From Peribacillus glennii (GTDB taxonomy: Bacteria > Bacillota > Bacilli > Bacillales > DSM-1321), in NCBI RefSeq assembly GCF_003429105.1, contig NZ_QVTD01000016.1:1-64000 (forward strand): DNA of 64,000 bases, in the 5' to 3' direction. Both the position numbers and the translations under genes were made by a program. Numbering within the stretch: the stretch's first letter is position 1; each line of letters opens with the position of its first letter. Of this stretch, positions 16,390 to 24,572 are shown one piece after another. Below the pieces are notes generated by a model. That model was given only the letters and a program-made list of their open reading frames with translations, was not told the origin of the DNA and searched no databases.

Positions 16390-17124
16390 ATGAAAAAAAT
16401 ATCGGTTATCATTGTTATGCTTTTATGTTTCGGTTTGAGTTTCAGTACCACAACATCAGCTAAAGCTGAGTCAGTTGCAGATTTAAAAAAGAAAAATGCA
16501 GCATTAGAAAAACAAGTAGCAAGTCTGAAGGCTCAAAATGCTAAATTAAAGAAAAGCATTCCAACTGTTTCTTCTGGAAAGATATTCACTAATGGCGTAC
16601 AGAACGGAACAAGTAGGTTTCTTTCGTGGAGTGGAAGGAATTATGTAGAAGTTGATGACATTATTCCAGTGTTAACTAATTATACGGATAACCAAATAAA
16701 ATATGATGCAACTCGAAAAGCACTATATTTGGGAGTTATGCCGAGTAAAGGTATAATCGCATTAACCAATATGAAGGAATATTCTAAACATGAAGTTGTA
16801 ATCGACTATAATTTATCAATTAATAATAAGAGATATTCAAAAAATTTACTGGGAACTAATACTACACCTTTCAGAGGTAAAATAAACTATAAGATAGATG
16901 GTAAATATTCAAGTCTGAAATTTTTTTATGGAATGTCTGATTATGCTAGCAAGAAATCAAACATTGTAATAACTGGTGATGGGAATGAATTGTTTCATAG
17001 CGGTGAGCTTGATTACCAAACTGATGCAAAGTATGCTGAGGTAGATTTAAGAGGTATTAAGTTTCTAACAATAGATTTAGGCACAAGTGCAGTAATAGGA
17101 AATCCAACATTATCACCTAAGTAA
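16390..17124 (+). CDS. secreted protein with coiled coil and NPCBM-like domain
   Basis: 244 residues from ATG 16390, 5 nt after TATGGAGGG. Signal peptide (about 1-26, TTSAKAES), then a short coiled coil (LKKKNAALEKQVASLKAQ), a stalk-type strand region (RNYVEVDDIIPVL, IKYDATRKALYLGV) and a C-terminal domain (KINYKIDGKYSSLKFFYG, ITGDGNELFHSGEL, LTIDLG) resembling NPCBM carbohydrate-binding modules. It is probably released and may bind wall or sugar polymers. It follows the endolysin and is separated from it by a hairpin, so it may be an independently expressed cargo gene. The NPCBM assignment is by pattern only. Confidence 0.65.
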   Translation: MKKISVIIVMLLCFGLSFSTTTSAKAESVADLKKKNAALEKQVASLKAQNAKLKKSIPTVSSGKIFTNGVQNGTSRFLSWSGRNYVEVDDIIPVLTNYTDNQIKYDATRKALYLGVMPSKGIIALTNMKEYSKHEVVIDYNLSINNKRYSKNLLGTNTTPFRGKINYKIDGKYSSLKFFYGMSDYASKKSNIVITGDGNELFHSGELDYQTDAKYAEVDLRGIKFLTIDLGTSAVIGNPTLSPK

Positions 17125-17204
17125 TCGAATATAGAATTTTGAGAAGTAGTCTTGTCATGCGCGGCCTCTTTATTTTGGATGAGAACCCTCAGATACAGAA
17201 ATCA

Positions 17205-17236
17205 AAAAGCCCTTCCGGCTGGAGGGGCTTTAAACT
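17205..17236. terminator. bidirectional hairpin of the AAGCCCTTCC family
   Basis: AAAAGCCCTTCC pairs with GGAGGGGCTTT, with T or A tails on both sides. It lies between convergent genes at 16390 (+) and 17245 (-). Confidence 0.7.
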
Positions 17237-17244
17237 GAGTAAAA

Positions 17245-17397
17245 TTATTTAAATAATTTCCCCATAAGTTTTCCGATTACTTTATCTGCTACCCTTCTGG
17301 CTACCCTCTTGCCGATAGTCCCTTTTCTAACCGCATCGACATCTCCTAGTATTTTTGCTAATCCATGCATTAAACGTGTTAATTTATTCAGTGACAT
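17245..17397 (-). CDS. small basic phage-associated protein (50 aa)
   Basis: A 50-residue protein, MSLNKLTRLMHGLAKILGDV then a very basic part (GKRVARRVADKVIGKLMGKL) ending FK. AGAAGGGG lies 10 nt before the ATG. The regular spacing of Lys/Arg with hydrophobics suggests amphipathic helices that may touch nucleic acid or membrane. I do not recognise a named family. It sits between two hairpins of one repeat family. Confidence 0.5.
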   Translation of the reverse strand: MSLNKLTRLMHGLAKILGDVDAVRKGTIGKRVARRVADKVIGKLMGKLFK

Positions 17398-17614
17398 GTG
17401 TTATAAACCCCTTCTAATTAATTTATTCGTAACTATTAAAAGGAATGACAAAATTTTGTGCTATATAGATACTGAGAGGTTCTTTTATCAATATATGTTC
17501 TTTGTTCTTAATATCTGTAGCGAAAATCTGGAATTTCAATCTTTTCTTTTCGCGAGGCGGTTGTATATTATCAAAAAACATATTCCAAAATTTAATAAAA
17601 ATCTCCTATTACAT

Positions 17615-17650
17615 TAAAAAGCCCTTCCGGTTGGAGGGGCCATTTTTTAT
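17615..17650. terminator. bidirectional hairpin of the AAGCCCTTCC family
   Basis: AAAAAGCCCTTCC pairs with GGAGGGGC and is flanked by A- and T-rich runs. It abuts the 3' end of the lipoprotein gene on the minus strand. Confidence 0.65.
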
Positions 17651-18327
17651 TTAAAATCAATTTTTATTTCCTTTGGATTTAGATTGGTTTTATGTGCTTT
17701 CTCATTGATCACATATTCGGGTTTTATTCTGATGAAGCTGAGATTTGATGGTACTTCAATTCCAAATATATTGTTTTCCAATGTTGCTTTCGGCAAAATT
17801 TGTAAATTTTCTGGGTTGGCAGAACCAATTATATCATTCTCTTTAATATTGAGTTGTTTCCCGCTATCCAGTACTGCTGTTTTAAAACCACTAAAGTCTA
17901 CGGTTTCATTCGAGTTATTTGAAACGGTATACGCCACTTGTAAATAAGTAAACTCATCACTGGTTGCACCAACGTTATCTTTATACTCGTCAGTCATGTT
18001 TGTAATGGACAATAATTTTGCTTTATCAATATGAACAGTCAAGTCATCCATTTTATAGTCAGTATCCACATTTGAAATCTTCTTTAAAGTAACTGTACCT
18101 ACACCTTCATCGTTAAGCGTCTGGCCAACTTCTGTTAAAGGTCCCTCACTGTCAGTATCTTTGCTTTCTTCCTCAAGGGGTTCATCTTCAACCACTTGTT
18201 CATTCTCCTGTTGTTGTGTATCGGAAGTTTCATTTTCTTGGTCTACATCCCCATGAGTCGCAGTTTCATCAGAACCACATCCTGATAATAAAAATATTGC
18301 TGCACACATTAATAAATATTTTTTCAT
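17647..18327 (-). CDS. lipoprotein, DUF4352-like
   Basis: 226 residues. A lipoprotein signal ends in LLSGC (Cys 17). A long acidic, Glu/Asp/Gln-rich linker (residues 18-65) leads to a beta-rich domain (VGTVTLKKI, FTYLQVAYTVSNNSNETVDF, ILPKATLENNIFGIEVPSNL) like the immunoglobulin-fold DUF4352 lipoproteins of Firmicutes. It would be anchored on the outer face of the membrane; the ligand is unknown. A short gap separates it from the gene at 18339, with which it is probably transcribed. Confidence 0.75.
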   Translation of the reverse strand: MKKYLLMCAAIFLLSGCGSDETATHGDVDQENETSDTQQQENEQVVEDEPLEEESKDTDSEGPLTEVGQTLNDEGVGTVTLKKISNVDTDYKMDDLTVHIDKAKLLSITNMTDEYKDNVGATSDEFTYLQVAYTVSNNSNETVDFSGFKTAVLDSGKQLNIKENDIIGSANPENLQILPKATLENNIFGIEVPSNLSFIRIKPEYVINEKAHKTNLNPKEIKIDFK

Positions 18328-18338
18328 TTTGCTCCCCT

Positions 18339-18602
18339 TTAAAATGGTAAATCATCCTTCGGAACGATCCTTATCTTTTTCACCAGTTCAGTAATGTCAT
18401 TTTCCCCATCGTAAACCACTTTCTGTATTTCATACTCATTCGTTAAATACCTTTCTTTCTTCAACCAAGCATATGCGGGAAGCGCTGCTGATTTATCTGG
18501 GTTTTTTTTGAAGTCAGATACCCGCACTGAGAAGCTTCCCTTTTGAGAAAATGACCCTCCAGAACGATAACTAAAAATGCTTATGAAAAGATGTACGTTC
18601 AT
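18339..18602 (-). CDS. hypothetical mobile-element protein (DDLPF C-terminus)
   Basis: 87 residues, ending YDGENDITELVKKI and DDLPF. The same ending is found in the degraded copy at 1231-1341, 17 kb away, so this is a family spread on mobile DNA. The N-terminal half (SGGSFSQKGSFSVRVSDFKK, ALPAYAWLKK) looks like mixed strands and loops. No catalytic motif is seen and I cannot name the family. It lies between a replication-type HTH gene and a lipoprotein gene on the same strand. Confidence 0.5.
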   Translation of the reverse strand: MNVHLFISIFSYRSGGSFSQKGSFSVRVSDFKKNPDKSAALPAYAWLKKERYLTNEYEIQKVVYDGENDITELVKKIRIVPKDDLPF

Positions 18603-18668
18603 TCTTCTTCATCCTCATGAAATTTAACTAATTTTAGCCTAACAAGTCAGGGAAACTTTGTAAATGGT

Positions 18669-19505
18669 TTATTCCTGCATAAAGTCCTCATCAAAATAAA
18701 GCTTGTCCATCAAGTTATTAACGATACCATTGAAGTAGGCGAATATTCCCTTCTTCATAGTTGTTTCTTTCTTAACCTTCATAACAAACTCTTTAAAAGC
18801 TCGGATGCCGATTTGTAACTCTTGATCAGCTGTAAATGCCCTCTCTTCGGAAGTATAGTTCACAACCCTATTACATTGTTTCACTACTTTCCAAAACTCC
18901 TGAATTATTTCGGCTTTTGTGTAAAAAGAACCTACCATGTCAGTAAACCTATCTGGAACCCAATGAGCTACAAAGTTAGATTGCTGAAAGTAGTTATGAC
19001 CAGGTTTATCCACAATAGATGATTGGGAGACAGTCTTACGTTTATTATTTATATTTTGTTTTAAAGAAATATTAGTTGTCTTAATGGTCGGACACTTCCC
19101 GGACTTTTTAGTAGGGGTCTTGTCGGACAGATTGTCTTCCACAGGAATAATAAGGATAGCATTAGCCGTCTGCAACATATCTTTTTTTCTTTTCATAGCG
19201 ACCTGCCGGATCATACCCAGTTCCTCTAATTTCTTCACAAGCCTTTGAACAGTTTTATAAGAAATCTCCAATTTGGATGCAATAGTATTCTTGCACATAT
19301 AGCTCACACCGATTTGCTTGCAGCTGTGACGCTTTAATAGTTCCACGAGAGTAATAAGTCTGGCTTGTACATCTACACGCTTGACCGCAGATTTAATTGA
19401 GTTCTTATAAGTGCGTACAGTTTTATTCATTTCTTCAATATCTGTGAAGGTGGATAGATTGTGATAAGAATCCACACTCGCTATAACATCAATGTGTTTC
19501 TTCAT
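18669..19505 (-). CDS. helix-turn-helix replication/regulatory protein of phage or plasmid type
   Basis: 278 residues from ATG 19505, 8 nt after AAAGGAGAC; a longer frame to 19595 has no such site. Residues about 45-120 form a winged helix: LITLVELLKRHSC, NTIASKLEISYKTVQRLVKK, LEELGMIRQVAM. The middle is Lys/Thr/Ser-rich and disordered, and the C-terminal 100 residues are helical (AEIIQEFWKVVKQCNR, AYFNGIVNNLMDKLYFDE), as in cytosolic HTH proteins common on Bacillus prophages and plasmids. A hairpin plus T-run in its own leader suggests transcription attenuation. Confidence 0.65.
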   Translation of the reverse strand: MKKHIDVIASVDSYHNLSTFTDIEEMNKTVRTYKNSIKSAVKRVDVQARLITLVELLKRHSCKQIGVSYMCKNTIASKLEISYKTVQRLVKKLEELGMIRQVAMKRKKDMLQTANAILIIPVEDNLSDKTPTKKSGKCPTIKTTNISLKQNINNKRKTVSQSSIVDKPGHNYFQQSNFVAHWVPDRFTDMVGSFYTKAEIIQEFWKVVKQCNRVVNYTSEERAFTADQELQIGIRAFKEFVMKVKKETTMKKGIFAYFNGIVNNLMDKLYFDEDFMQE

Positions 19506-19526
19506 ATTTATATGTCTCCTTTGGAA

Positions 19527-19563
19527 ACAAAAAAGCAACGGCCTATTTAAGCAAACCGTTGCT
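19527..19563 (-). terminator. terminator-like hairpin in the leader of the HTH gene
   Basis: On the minus strand AGCAACGG pairs with CCGTTGCT and is followed by six T, only about 15 nt before the AAAGGAGAC ribosome site of the gene starting at 19505. This placement fits a leader attenuator better than the end of another gene, since no gene lies upstream. Confidence 0.6.
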
Positions 19564-19768
19564 AAGAAACCCATGATGTAATAAACTACACTCAAGGGTA
19601 CAGCAAGTGTTTGCCTGGTCTATTCAGGCGGACGGTATAAGGGTGTTGGTAGCACTACTTATGCACGCTGTGCTCTTTTGTTTTATACGTGATATGTTTT
19701 TACACATTTTTTACACACCACTATTAGGAAACATTGATATATAAGGATTTCTGAGTGAATTATAACGT

Positions 19769-19783
19769 CTATCTGGGACGCTA
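19769..19783 (+). repeat. 15-bp direct repeat, att-like (left copy)
   Basis: CTATCTGGGACGCTA is identical to 22061-22075, which is the 3' end of a tRNA-Arg fragment. The pair encloses 2.3 kb with two genes. Confidence 0.55.
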
Positions 19784-19788
19784 AAAAC

Positions 19789-19833
19789 AAAAGAGCCAAA
19801 CCCTTGATTAGTAAGGGGTTTGGCTCTTTTTTA
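19789..19833 (+). terminator. strong intrinsic terminator
   Basis: AAGAGCCAAACCC pairs with GGGTTTGGCTCTT, 13 bp, followed by T-rich sequence. Confidence 0.85.
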
Positions 19834-20068
19834 TTTGAATCGATACCTTTAGTTACCAACTGCTATTTATCGCCCTTGTATCTCTGGGAGTGACTTATAT
19901 TTTATACAGGATACTAATTATGCTTAAAACAAATAGAGAATAATTCTTGTTTAACTACCGGGTGTGTTGATCCAGGAAGGATTAACGGCCTTTTTTATAG
20001 AATTCCTCTTATTGAGCTAATGGAGCAGGTTAGTTGAACAAGGTATTATGTAAAAGTGAGGATGAAAT

Positions 20069-20926
20069 ATGTGTATTGAAAAGATAATTATAGATCTTAT
20101 TCACAATAATATTATTCACTCAGAACCAACAGAATGGGAACAACTAAACGGCGGTACTGTGAGTAAATTGTATCTCCTAAATATTGATGGTTCCAAATAT
20201 GTTATTAAGCTAAATGATCAACGAGTGATTGAATCAGAGGCGATTTTTCTTGATCGTTATAAGGAAGTGTGTTATTTACCTAAACTTCTATTCGTAGAAC
20301 CATCATACAATTACTTAGTATATTCATACGTAAATGGGTCTACAAATTACATCGAAAAAAATAAAAAAGAAATTCTCAAAGATGTTGTGAAAGGACTCTT
20401 AAACAATTATAAGTCCGTTTCTAATAATATTGGTTGGGGATGGGCCGACCAAATAACTGATTCTTGGCAGAACTTTTTAATCAACGAAGTCGTTGAGGCA
20501 AATAAAATTATTGATGGAAGATTAGATAGGGAAGACCATAATTTTATATCTAACCTTGTCAAAAAAATCCCTAAAGATACAAAACCTTACTTAATACACG
20601 GTGATTGTGGAGTCCACAATTTTATTTTTAATGATGGACAGCTTAGCGGGGTGATTGACCCTGCACCTGTTATTGGAGACCCTCTTTATGATTTAATCTA
20701 TGCATTTTGCTCTTCCCCAGATGATTTAACAAAAGAAACTATAGATTACGCTGTAAGTCATTTGATGATTAAAAGAGAAAAAGAAAAGTTATTTTTATAC
20801 GAAAACGTAATTATTGGTTTATATCTCAGGTTAGGGAAATGTATTAAACACCATCCAAATGATTATGAAGAGTATATGAAAGCCTGGTATTCCTGGATGA
20901 ATATCACAAAAAGGCTAATTATATAG
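20069..20926 (+). CDS. APH-family phosphotransferase (aminoglycoside kinase fold)
   Basis: 285 residues. Kinase-like fold: GGTVSKLYLL and YVIKLN (N-lobe), LVYSYVNG (hinge), catalytic loop LIHGDCGVHNFIF (about 176-188) and the metal-binding segment GVIDPAPVIGDPLYDL. The fold is that of aminoglycoside and homoserine/choline-type small-molecule kinases. The family is broad, so the substrate cannot be named, and drug resistance must not be assumed. The ATG follows GTGAGGATG. It sits inside a pair of att-like repeats with a second ATP-binding protein, which suggests an acquired cassette. Confidence 0.8.
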   Translation: MCIEKIIIDLIHNNIIHSEPTEWEQLNGGTVSKLYLLNIDGSKYVIKLNDQRVIESEAIFLDRYKEVCYLPKLLFVEPSYNYLVYSYVNGSTNYIEKNKKEILKDVVKGLLNNYKSVSNNIGWGWADQITDSWQNFLINEVVEANKIIDGRLDREDHNFISNLVKKIPKDTKPYLIHGDCGVHNFIFNDGQLSGVIDPAPVIGDPLYDLIYAFCSSPDDLTKETIDYAVSHLMIKREKEKLFLYENVIIGLYLRLGKCIKHHPNDYEEYMKAWYSWMNITKRLII

Positions 20927-21104
20927 CTGCATCAAGAGACTTGTGCTTACTGTGCAAACGGGGCAGGTTTGTTAAAGAAGGAATATAAATGAAATTAGTA
21001 GAATAAGTAAATTTGGCACGTCTAAATATTATAAGAGGAGAATATCTATGGGACTTACGAAGTAAAAAGTTTACACTAAAATAAACGCGGGGGTTTAAAA
21101 AAAT

Positions 21105-21602
21105 ATGAAACAATTGGGGACGCTATACTTTTTCTGTGGAAAAATGGGAGCTGGAAAATCAACTAAATCAAAACAATTGGCGATAGATAAACATGCGGTA
21201 CTGTTGTCTGAAGATGAATGGCTTTCATCTCTTTATCCCAATCAGATTGCATCATTTGATGACTATCTAAAATTCTCAGCGCAGCTCAAGCCGTTGGTGA
21301 AAAAGCATGTCCAAAACATATTAAGTGTCGGTACAGATGTAGTAATGGATTTTCCAGCTAACACTCAAAAACTGCGAAAGTGGTTTTTGGATATGGCGTC
21401 AGAGGTCAATGCAAGCCATCAACTAATTTTCCTTAATCTAAATAACGAGCAATGCTTACGTCAAATTGCACAAAGGCGTATCGAACAACCCGAAAGAGCA
21501 GCTTTTGACACGGAAGCGGTGTTTATTCATGTTACTAGTTTTTTTGAAGCACCAGAGGCATCCGAGGGTTTAAATATTTTAGAGTTTAGCGGAAAAGAAT
21601 AA
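21105..21602 (+). CDS. P-loop kinase/AAA-type ATPase (zeta-toxin-like fold)
   Basis: 165 residues with Walker A GKMGAGKST (12-20), then LSEDEWLSSLYP and VVMDFPANTQKLRKWFL, as in the AAA_33/zeta-type kinase group, and RIEQPERAAFDTEAVF near the end (a lid-like Arg pair, RRIEQPER). The size and motifs fit small-molecule or nucleotide kinases. No antitoxin gene stands beside it. Just upstream (21042-21065) a good ribosome site (GAGGAG) leads only to a five-codon frame, perhaps the remains of a lost gene or a leader peptide. Confidence 0.75.
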   Translation: MKQLGTLYFFCGKMGAGKSTKSKQLAIDKHAVLLSEDEWLSSLYPNQIASFDDYLKFSAQLKPLVKKHVQNILSVGTDVVMDFPANTQKLRKWFLDMASEVNASHQLIFLNLNNEQCLRQIAQRRIEQPERAAFDTEAVFIHVTSFFEAPEASEGLNILEFSGKE

Positions 21603-21624
21603 CAAGGAGTCACTGATTCTTAAG

Positions 21625-21659
21625 TATAGAGTACCTTTTCTTCTGGGAGGTGCTCTATA
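21625..21659 (+). terminator. hairpin after the P-loop kinase gene
   Basis: TAGAGTACCT pairs with AGGTGCTCTA with one mismatch; there is no clear T-run. The DNA from here to 22020 shows no readable gene. Confidence 0.4.
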
Positions 21660-22025
21660 TGATATAAAATGTAAGGTGAGTAAGAAAAGTTACAATGTAT
21701 ATATGTTAAAATCAATTGATGTAACTATGTGAAGTGGTACACTTAAACATACGGGTGCTTTAGTTTTAAAAAAAGCATGACGGCTTTGAGTAGGATTCAG
21801 ACTCGGGTTAGGATATGTATTGATGCAAAAAATTATGACGATCCTCTTGAATGTTTAGAAAAAGATTGAAGGGACAATTTAAATTTAAACGAAAAGGGGT
21901 CGGATTGGTGTCGAAACTGTTCGGTTGGGGTCGGAAACATTCCGACTTAATCCTATAAGGTGTTCAAAATATGTGAATATATCAAGGTTTATCCAGGTCA
22001 ACCAATTCCTCTCCTAACAATAACC

Positions 22026-22075
22026 ACCGCCTCCTAAGCTGTAGGTCGTAGGTTCGATTCCTATCTGGGACGCTA
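22026..22075 (+). other. tRNA-Arg(CCU) 3' fragment, probable att site
   Basis: The sequence reads as the second half of a tRNA: anticodon arm ACCGC-CTCCTAA-GCTGT (anticodon CCT), then the T arm GTAGG-TTCGATT-CCTAT and the acceptor 3' strand CTGGGACG, without CCA. No D arm or 5' acceptor strand precedes it, so it is not a working tRNA. Such displaced 3' halves mark the far end of elements integrated into tRNA genes. The last 15 bases recur at 19769. The identity as tRNA-Arg(CCU) is from memory of Bacillus sequences. Confidence 0.7.
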
Positions 22076-22353
22076 TGTAGTCTTTATGGTGAAGCTTAAT
22101 AAAGACCAAGAACACTCCTAAATGTTGATATATCAATGTGTTTATGGTGTTTTTTATATAAATTGATAAATACATTTAAATGAAATAAATTGAAATCATT
22201 TTACATATCTTTTACACAATCATTGCAGCAAAACCTTTAACCGAAATTGGGCCAGGCTGAGGTTGATAAGGCCTTGCTTACCTTACAGTGGGAAAAAAGA
22301 TCAACAGATAACTGAGTTTGCAAAAGCGAATTAATTAGTCTTGAGAACAGATG

Positions 22354-22400
22354 GTCAACAGTGATGTTGGCTTTTCTGTCATAGTTGGAAATTATGTTCA
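22354..22400 (+). repeat. dispersed hairpin repeat, copy 2
   Basis: GTCAACAG-TGA-TGTTGGCTTTTC, then TGTCATAGTTGGAAATTATG. The nearest upstream coding-like stretch (about 22245-22315, GQAEVDKALLTLQ) is a short unidentified remnant. Confidence 0.6.
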
Positions 22401-22496
22401 TTACACGGAAGCAATCAATTCACTCGTATGTCGAGCCATATCAATTTTTGCTTACTAGGGGATTAGGATATAATAAGAAATAAAAGGCGTGATTTT

Positions 22497-23381
22497 TTGA
22501 CTGAAGTGATAAAACTGAAAAAACAACATAGGAAATTATCCCCTATTAAAGTTTTTCAGCGAGCTGTATTAATTACAATTGGTGCTTTGTTAATGGCCAC
22601 GGGGTTGGAAATATTTTTAGTTCCAAATCAAGTTATTGATGGTGGAGTAACAGGCATATCTATTATGCTTTCCCACATAACAGGAGTGCAACTTGGAATC
22701 TTTTTATTCCTGCTGAATTTACCGTTTGTATACCTTGGATATAAACAGTTTGGGAAAACCTTCGCTATATCAACTGTGTACGGGATTATAATGCTTTCTA
22801 TTTTCGCATCGTTTTTCCATCCTATTCCACCATTCACTCAGGATATTCTTCTTGCTACAATTTTCGGTGGCATATTCATCGGTGTAGGGGTAGGACTAGT
22901 GATTCGCAGCGGTGGTGCACTGGATGGTACAGAAATACTTTCGATCGTAATAAGTAAAAAAGTGCCTTTTTCTGTTGGTGAAATTGTAATGTTTATCAAC
23001 CTCTTTATTCTAGGTGCTGCAGGTTTCGTATACACATGGGATAGGGCTATGTATTCCATTTTAGCCTATGTAATTGCTGTTAAAGCAATTGATACCGTGG
23101 TAGACGGATTGGAACAATCCAAATCTGTATGGATCATAAGCGATGAAGCAACGGAAATTGGGGATGCAATCAGTAAACGATTAGGACGAGGGGTAACGTA
23201 CTTGCCAGGAGAAGGTGCGTTTTCAGGTGATTTTAAAAAGGTGATTTTTTGTGTAATCACCAGACTCGAAGAATCTATATTGACAACAATTGTTGAAGAA
23301 ATTGATTCTCAAGCTTTTCTCGCGATTGCGGATATTGCAGAAGTCAGAGGAGGGCGCTTCAAAAAAAGAAATATTCATTAA
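22497..23381 (+). CDS. YitT-family membrane protein
   Basis: 294 residues from TTG 22497 behind AAAAGGCGTGA. Five to six membrane segments (about residues 20-190) contain the family signatures LVPNQVIDGGVTGISIM and IRSGGALDGTEILSI. A soluble C-terminal DUF2179 domain (about 205-290) has GRGVTYLPGEGAFSGD, VIFCVITRLEE and FLAIADIAEVRGG. YitT/YvjA proteins are abundant in Bacillus; their transport substrate or role is not established. The frame is intact, so it is probably a host gene stranded among prophage debris. A dispersed hairpin repeat follows about 50 nt after the stop. Confidence 0.88.
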   Translation: MTEVIKLKKQHRKLSPIKVFQRAVLITIGALLMATGLEIFLVPNQVIDGGVTGISIMLSHITGVQLGIFLFLLNLPFVYLGYKQFGKTFAISTVYGIIMLSIFASFFHPIPPFTQDILLATIFGGIFIGVGVGLVIRSGGALDGTEILSIVISKKVPFSVGEIVMFINLFILGAAGFVYTWDRAMYSILAYVIAVKAIDTVVDGLEQSKSVWIISDEATEIGDAISKRLGRGVTYLPGEGAFSGDFKKVIFCVITRLEESILTTIVEEIDSQAFLAIADIAEVRGGRFKKRNIH

Positions 23382-23429
23382 TCAACATATTGGGTAAAGT
23401 CTTTCTTATCTGAATATGAACGAATCAAG

Positions 23430-23480
23430 GTCAGCTTTTTTATGCTGGCTTTTCTTACACATACGGAATATTATGTGCAA
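23430..23480 (+). repeat. dispersed hairpin repeat, copy 3
   Basis: GTCAGC...GCTGGC variant of the stem, T-rich run, then the tail ACATACGGAATATTATGTGC. It lies after the YitT gene. Confidence 0.55.
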
Positions 23481-23704
23481 CAGGAGATTTATTTCAGCTG
23501 AGAATATCTAGGGCGATATTTACGTGGATCCTTAAACCCTCCATTTATTTGGTGTCCTAAAGAGAAGGTAATTATTATAGATGCAAATAGAAGTATCAGT
23601 TTCTTCACTTTGAGTCTCTTCTTTCTAGAGAATTTATTTATTTAGGGTACACCCACAGTTGATACACATCAATTGATTTTAAACACATGTAGAAAAATTG
23701 TAAC

Positions 23705-24014
23705 AAACGCCACTGAAAAGTAGGTGTATTTTTTATGCACGAAAAAGGGGGATACCATGCCTGAAACAGTTCTGGTACCAAGTAGATTGAATGCAAACCA
23801 GAAAGAAATCATGGAATTGAAGGCCGAATTTAAGACATGGAGCCGAGGGTATCAACGTTGAAAAGAACAAGTGACCGTCACTATCAACAAATTATGGTAA
23901 TGAATGAGAAATTAACAAAATTGAAGAAAACACAACCTTGATTAAGCGCACAATTACCGGTGGAATTATCCAAGCTGCATGTACCGAAGTTATTGAGGCG
24001 TGATTGCCATTGTG
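23705..24014 (+). pseudogene. second xhlA copy, frameshifted
   Basis: The sequence repeats the leader and gene at 14886-15190: small hairpin CACTGAAAAGTAGGTGTA, ribosome site, ATGCCTGAAACA (ATG 23757), then MPETVLVP, NANQKEIMELKAEFKT and later the equivalents of KLTKIEENTT and KRTITGG. Several single-base losses (for example near 23849, 23923 and 23990) break the frame. The copy ends where the first continues into its last membrane residues, and the following holin and amidase genes are missing. Confidence 0.8.
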
Positions 24015-24072
24015 AGGAATTGGCCGGTGTTGCATCCGGATTTTTGATCTCTGTGGAGGGAAAGGCATCGAC

Positions 24073-24147
24073 TTGAAAATTGCTATGGCAAAAAAGATGA
24101 TTCACAATAAAACAAGGGCGCATAAGCACGGAGGTAAAGCGTATTAG
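24073..24147 (+). CDS. possible small basic peptide (24 aa)
   Basis: TTG 24073 (or ATG 24085) opens a frame reading KIAMAKKMIHNKTRAHKHGG and KAY before TAG. GGAGGG lies 13 nt before the TTG. The sequence is very basic and His-rich and may be the end of a larger lost gene. The support is weak. Confidence 0.25.
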   Translation: MKIAMAKKMIHNKTRAHKHGGKAY

Positions 24148-24220
24148 AAATCCGCACAGGCTCTGGTCTCTCCTTATATTAGTCCGGAATCGTTGTGCTT
24201 AGATTGATTTCCTTAAAGAA

Positions 24221-24572
24221 TCACAAATGATTTTTGCATGTTTTGTAAGCCATAGTTCCAGCCTCTGGCAAATTAAATAATTGTTCATACTTGCTGTACG
24301 TAAGTTTTGTGTAGGTGAAGTTAGGATCTCGGACATACTGGTTCATTTTTTGTAAAACACGTTTTTGTTCTAGAGATAGAACACCAAAATCATCTTTTTC
24401 TCTTTTCATCTTTCATAATTTTAACAAATTGTTTTGCATTCTCATTTAAATATAAGTAGTTTTTAGGTTCGGTAACCCTATTCCATTGTTTATCTATTGT
24501 TGCCCGGGCATTAGAAAATTCATTTTTGTCACAGGCTTTTTTTATATTGTGAATGACAGATTCGATTCTCAT
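24221..24572 (-). pseudogene. hypothetical Bacillus protein split by a frameshift
   Basis: Two minus-strand frames join: 24390-24572 (MRIESVIHNIKKACDKNEFS, ARATIDKQW, YLYLNENAKQFVKIMKDEKR) and 24221-24409 (DDFGVLSLEQKRVLQKMNQY, NFTYTKLTYSKYEQLF). They overlap by 20 nt in an A-rich stretch, and together they resemble a small Bacillus protein family I know by pattern but not by function (an N-terminal helical repeat with a linker and C-terminal helices). Either a one-base change in the run of A broke the gene, or the two parts are translated by coupling. The first is more likely. Confidence 0.5.

Noticed and set aside
20069..20926. Reading the APH-type gene as antibiotic resistance
   Set aside because: The fold is shared by many small-molecule kinases, and nothing in the sequence fixes an aminoglycoside substrate.
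21105..21602. Calling the P-loop protein a zeta toxin of a toxin-antitoxin pair
   Set aside because: No antitoxin gene is present next to it, and the motifs fit many kinases.
21890..21950. Repeated GGTCGGA-type segments
   Set aside because: Only two or three loose copies; too short and irregular to call a repeat array or operator set.
22026..22075. A working tRNA-Arg gene
   Set aside because: The 5' acceptor strand and D arm are missing, so only a 3' fragment is present.
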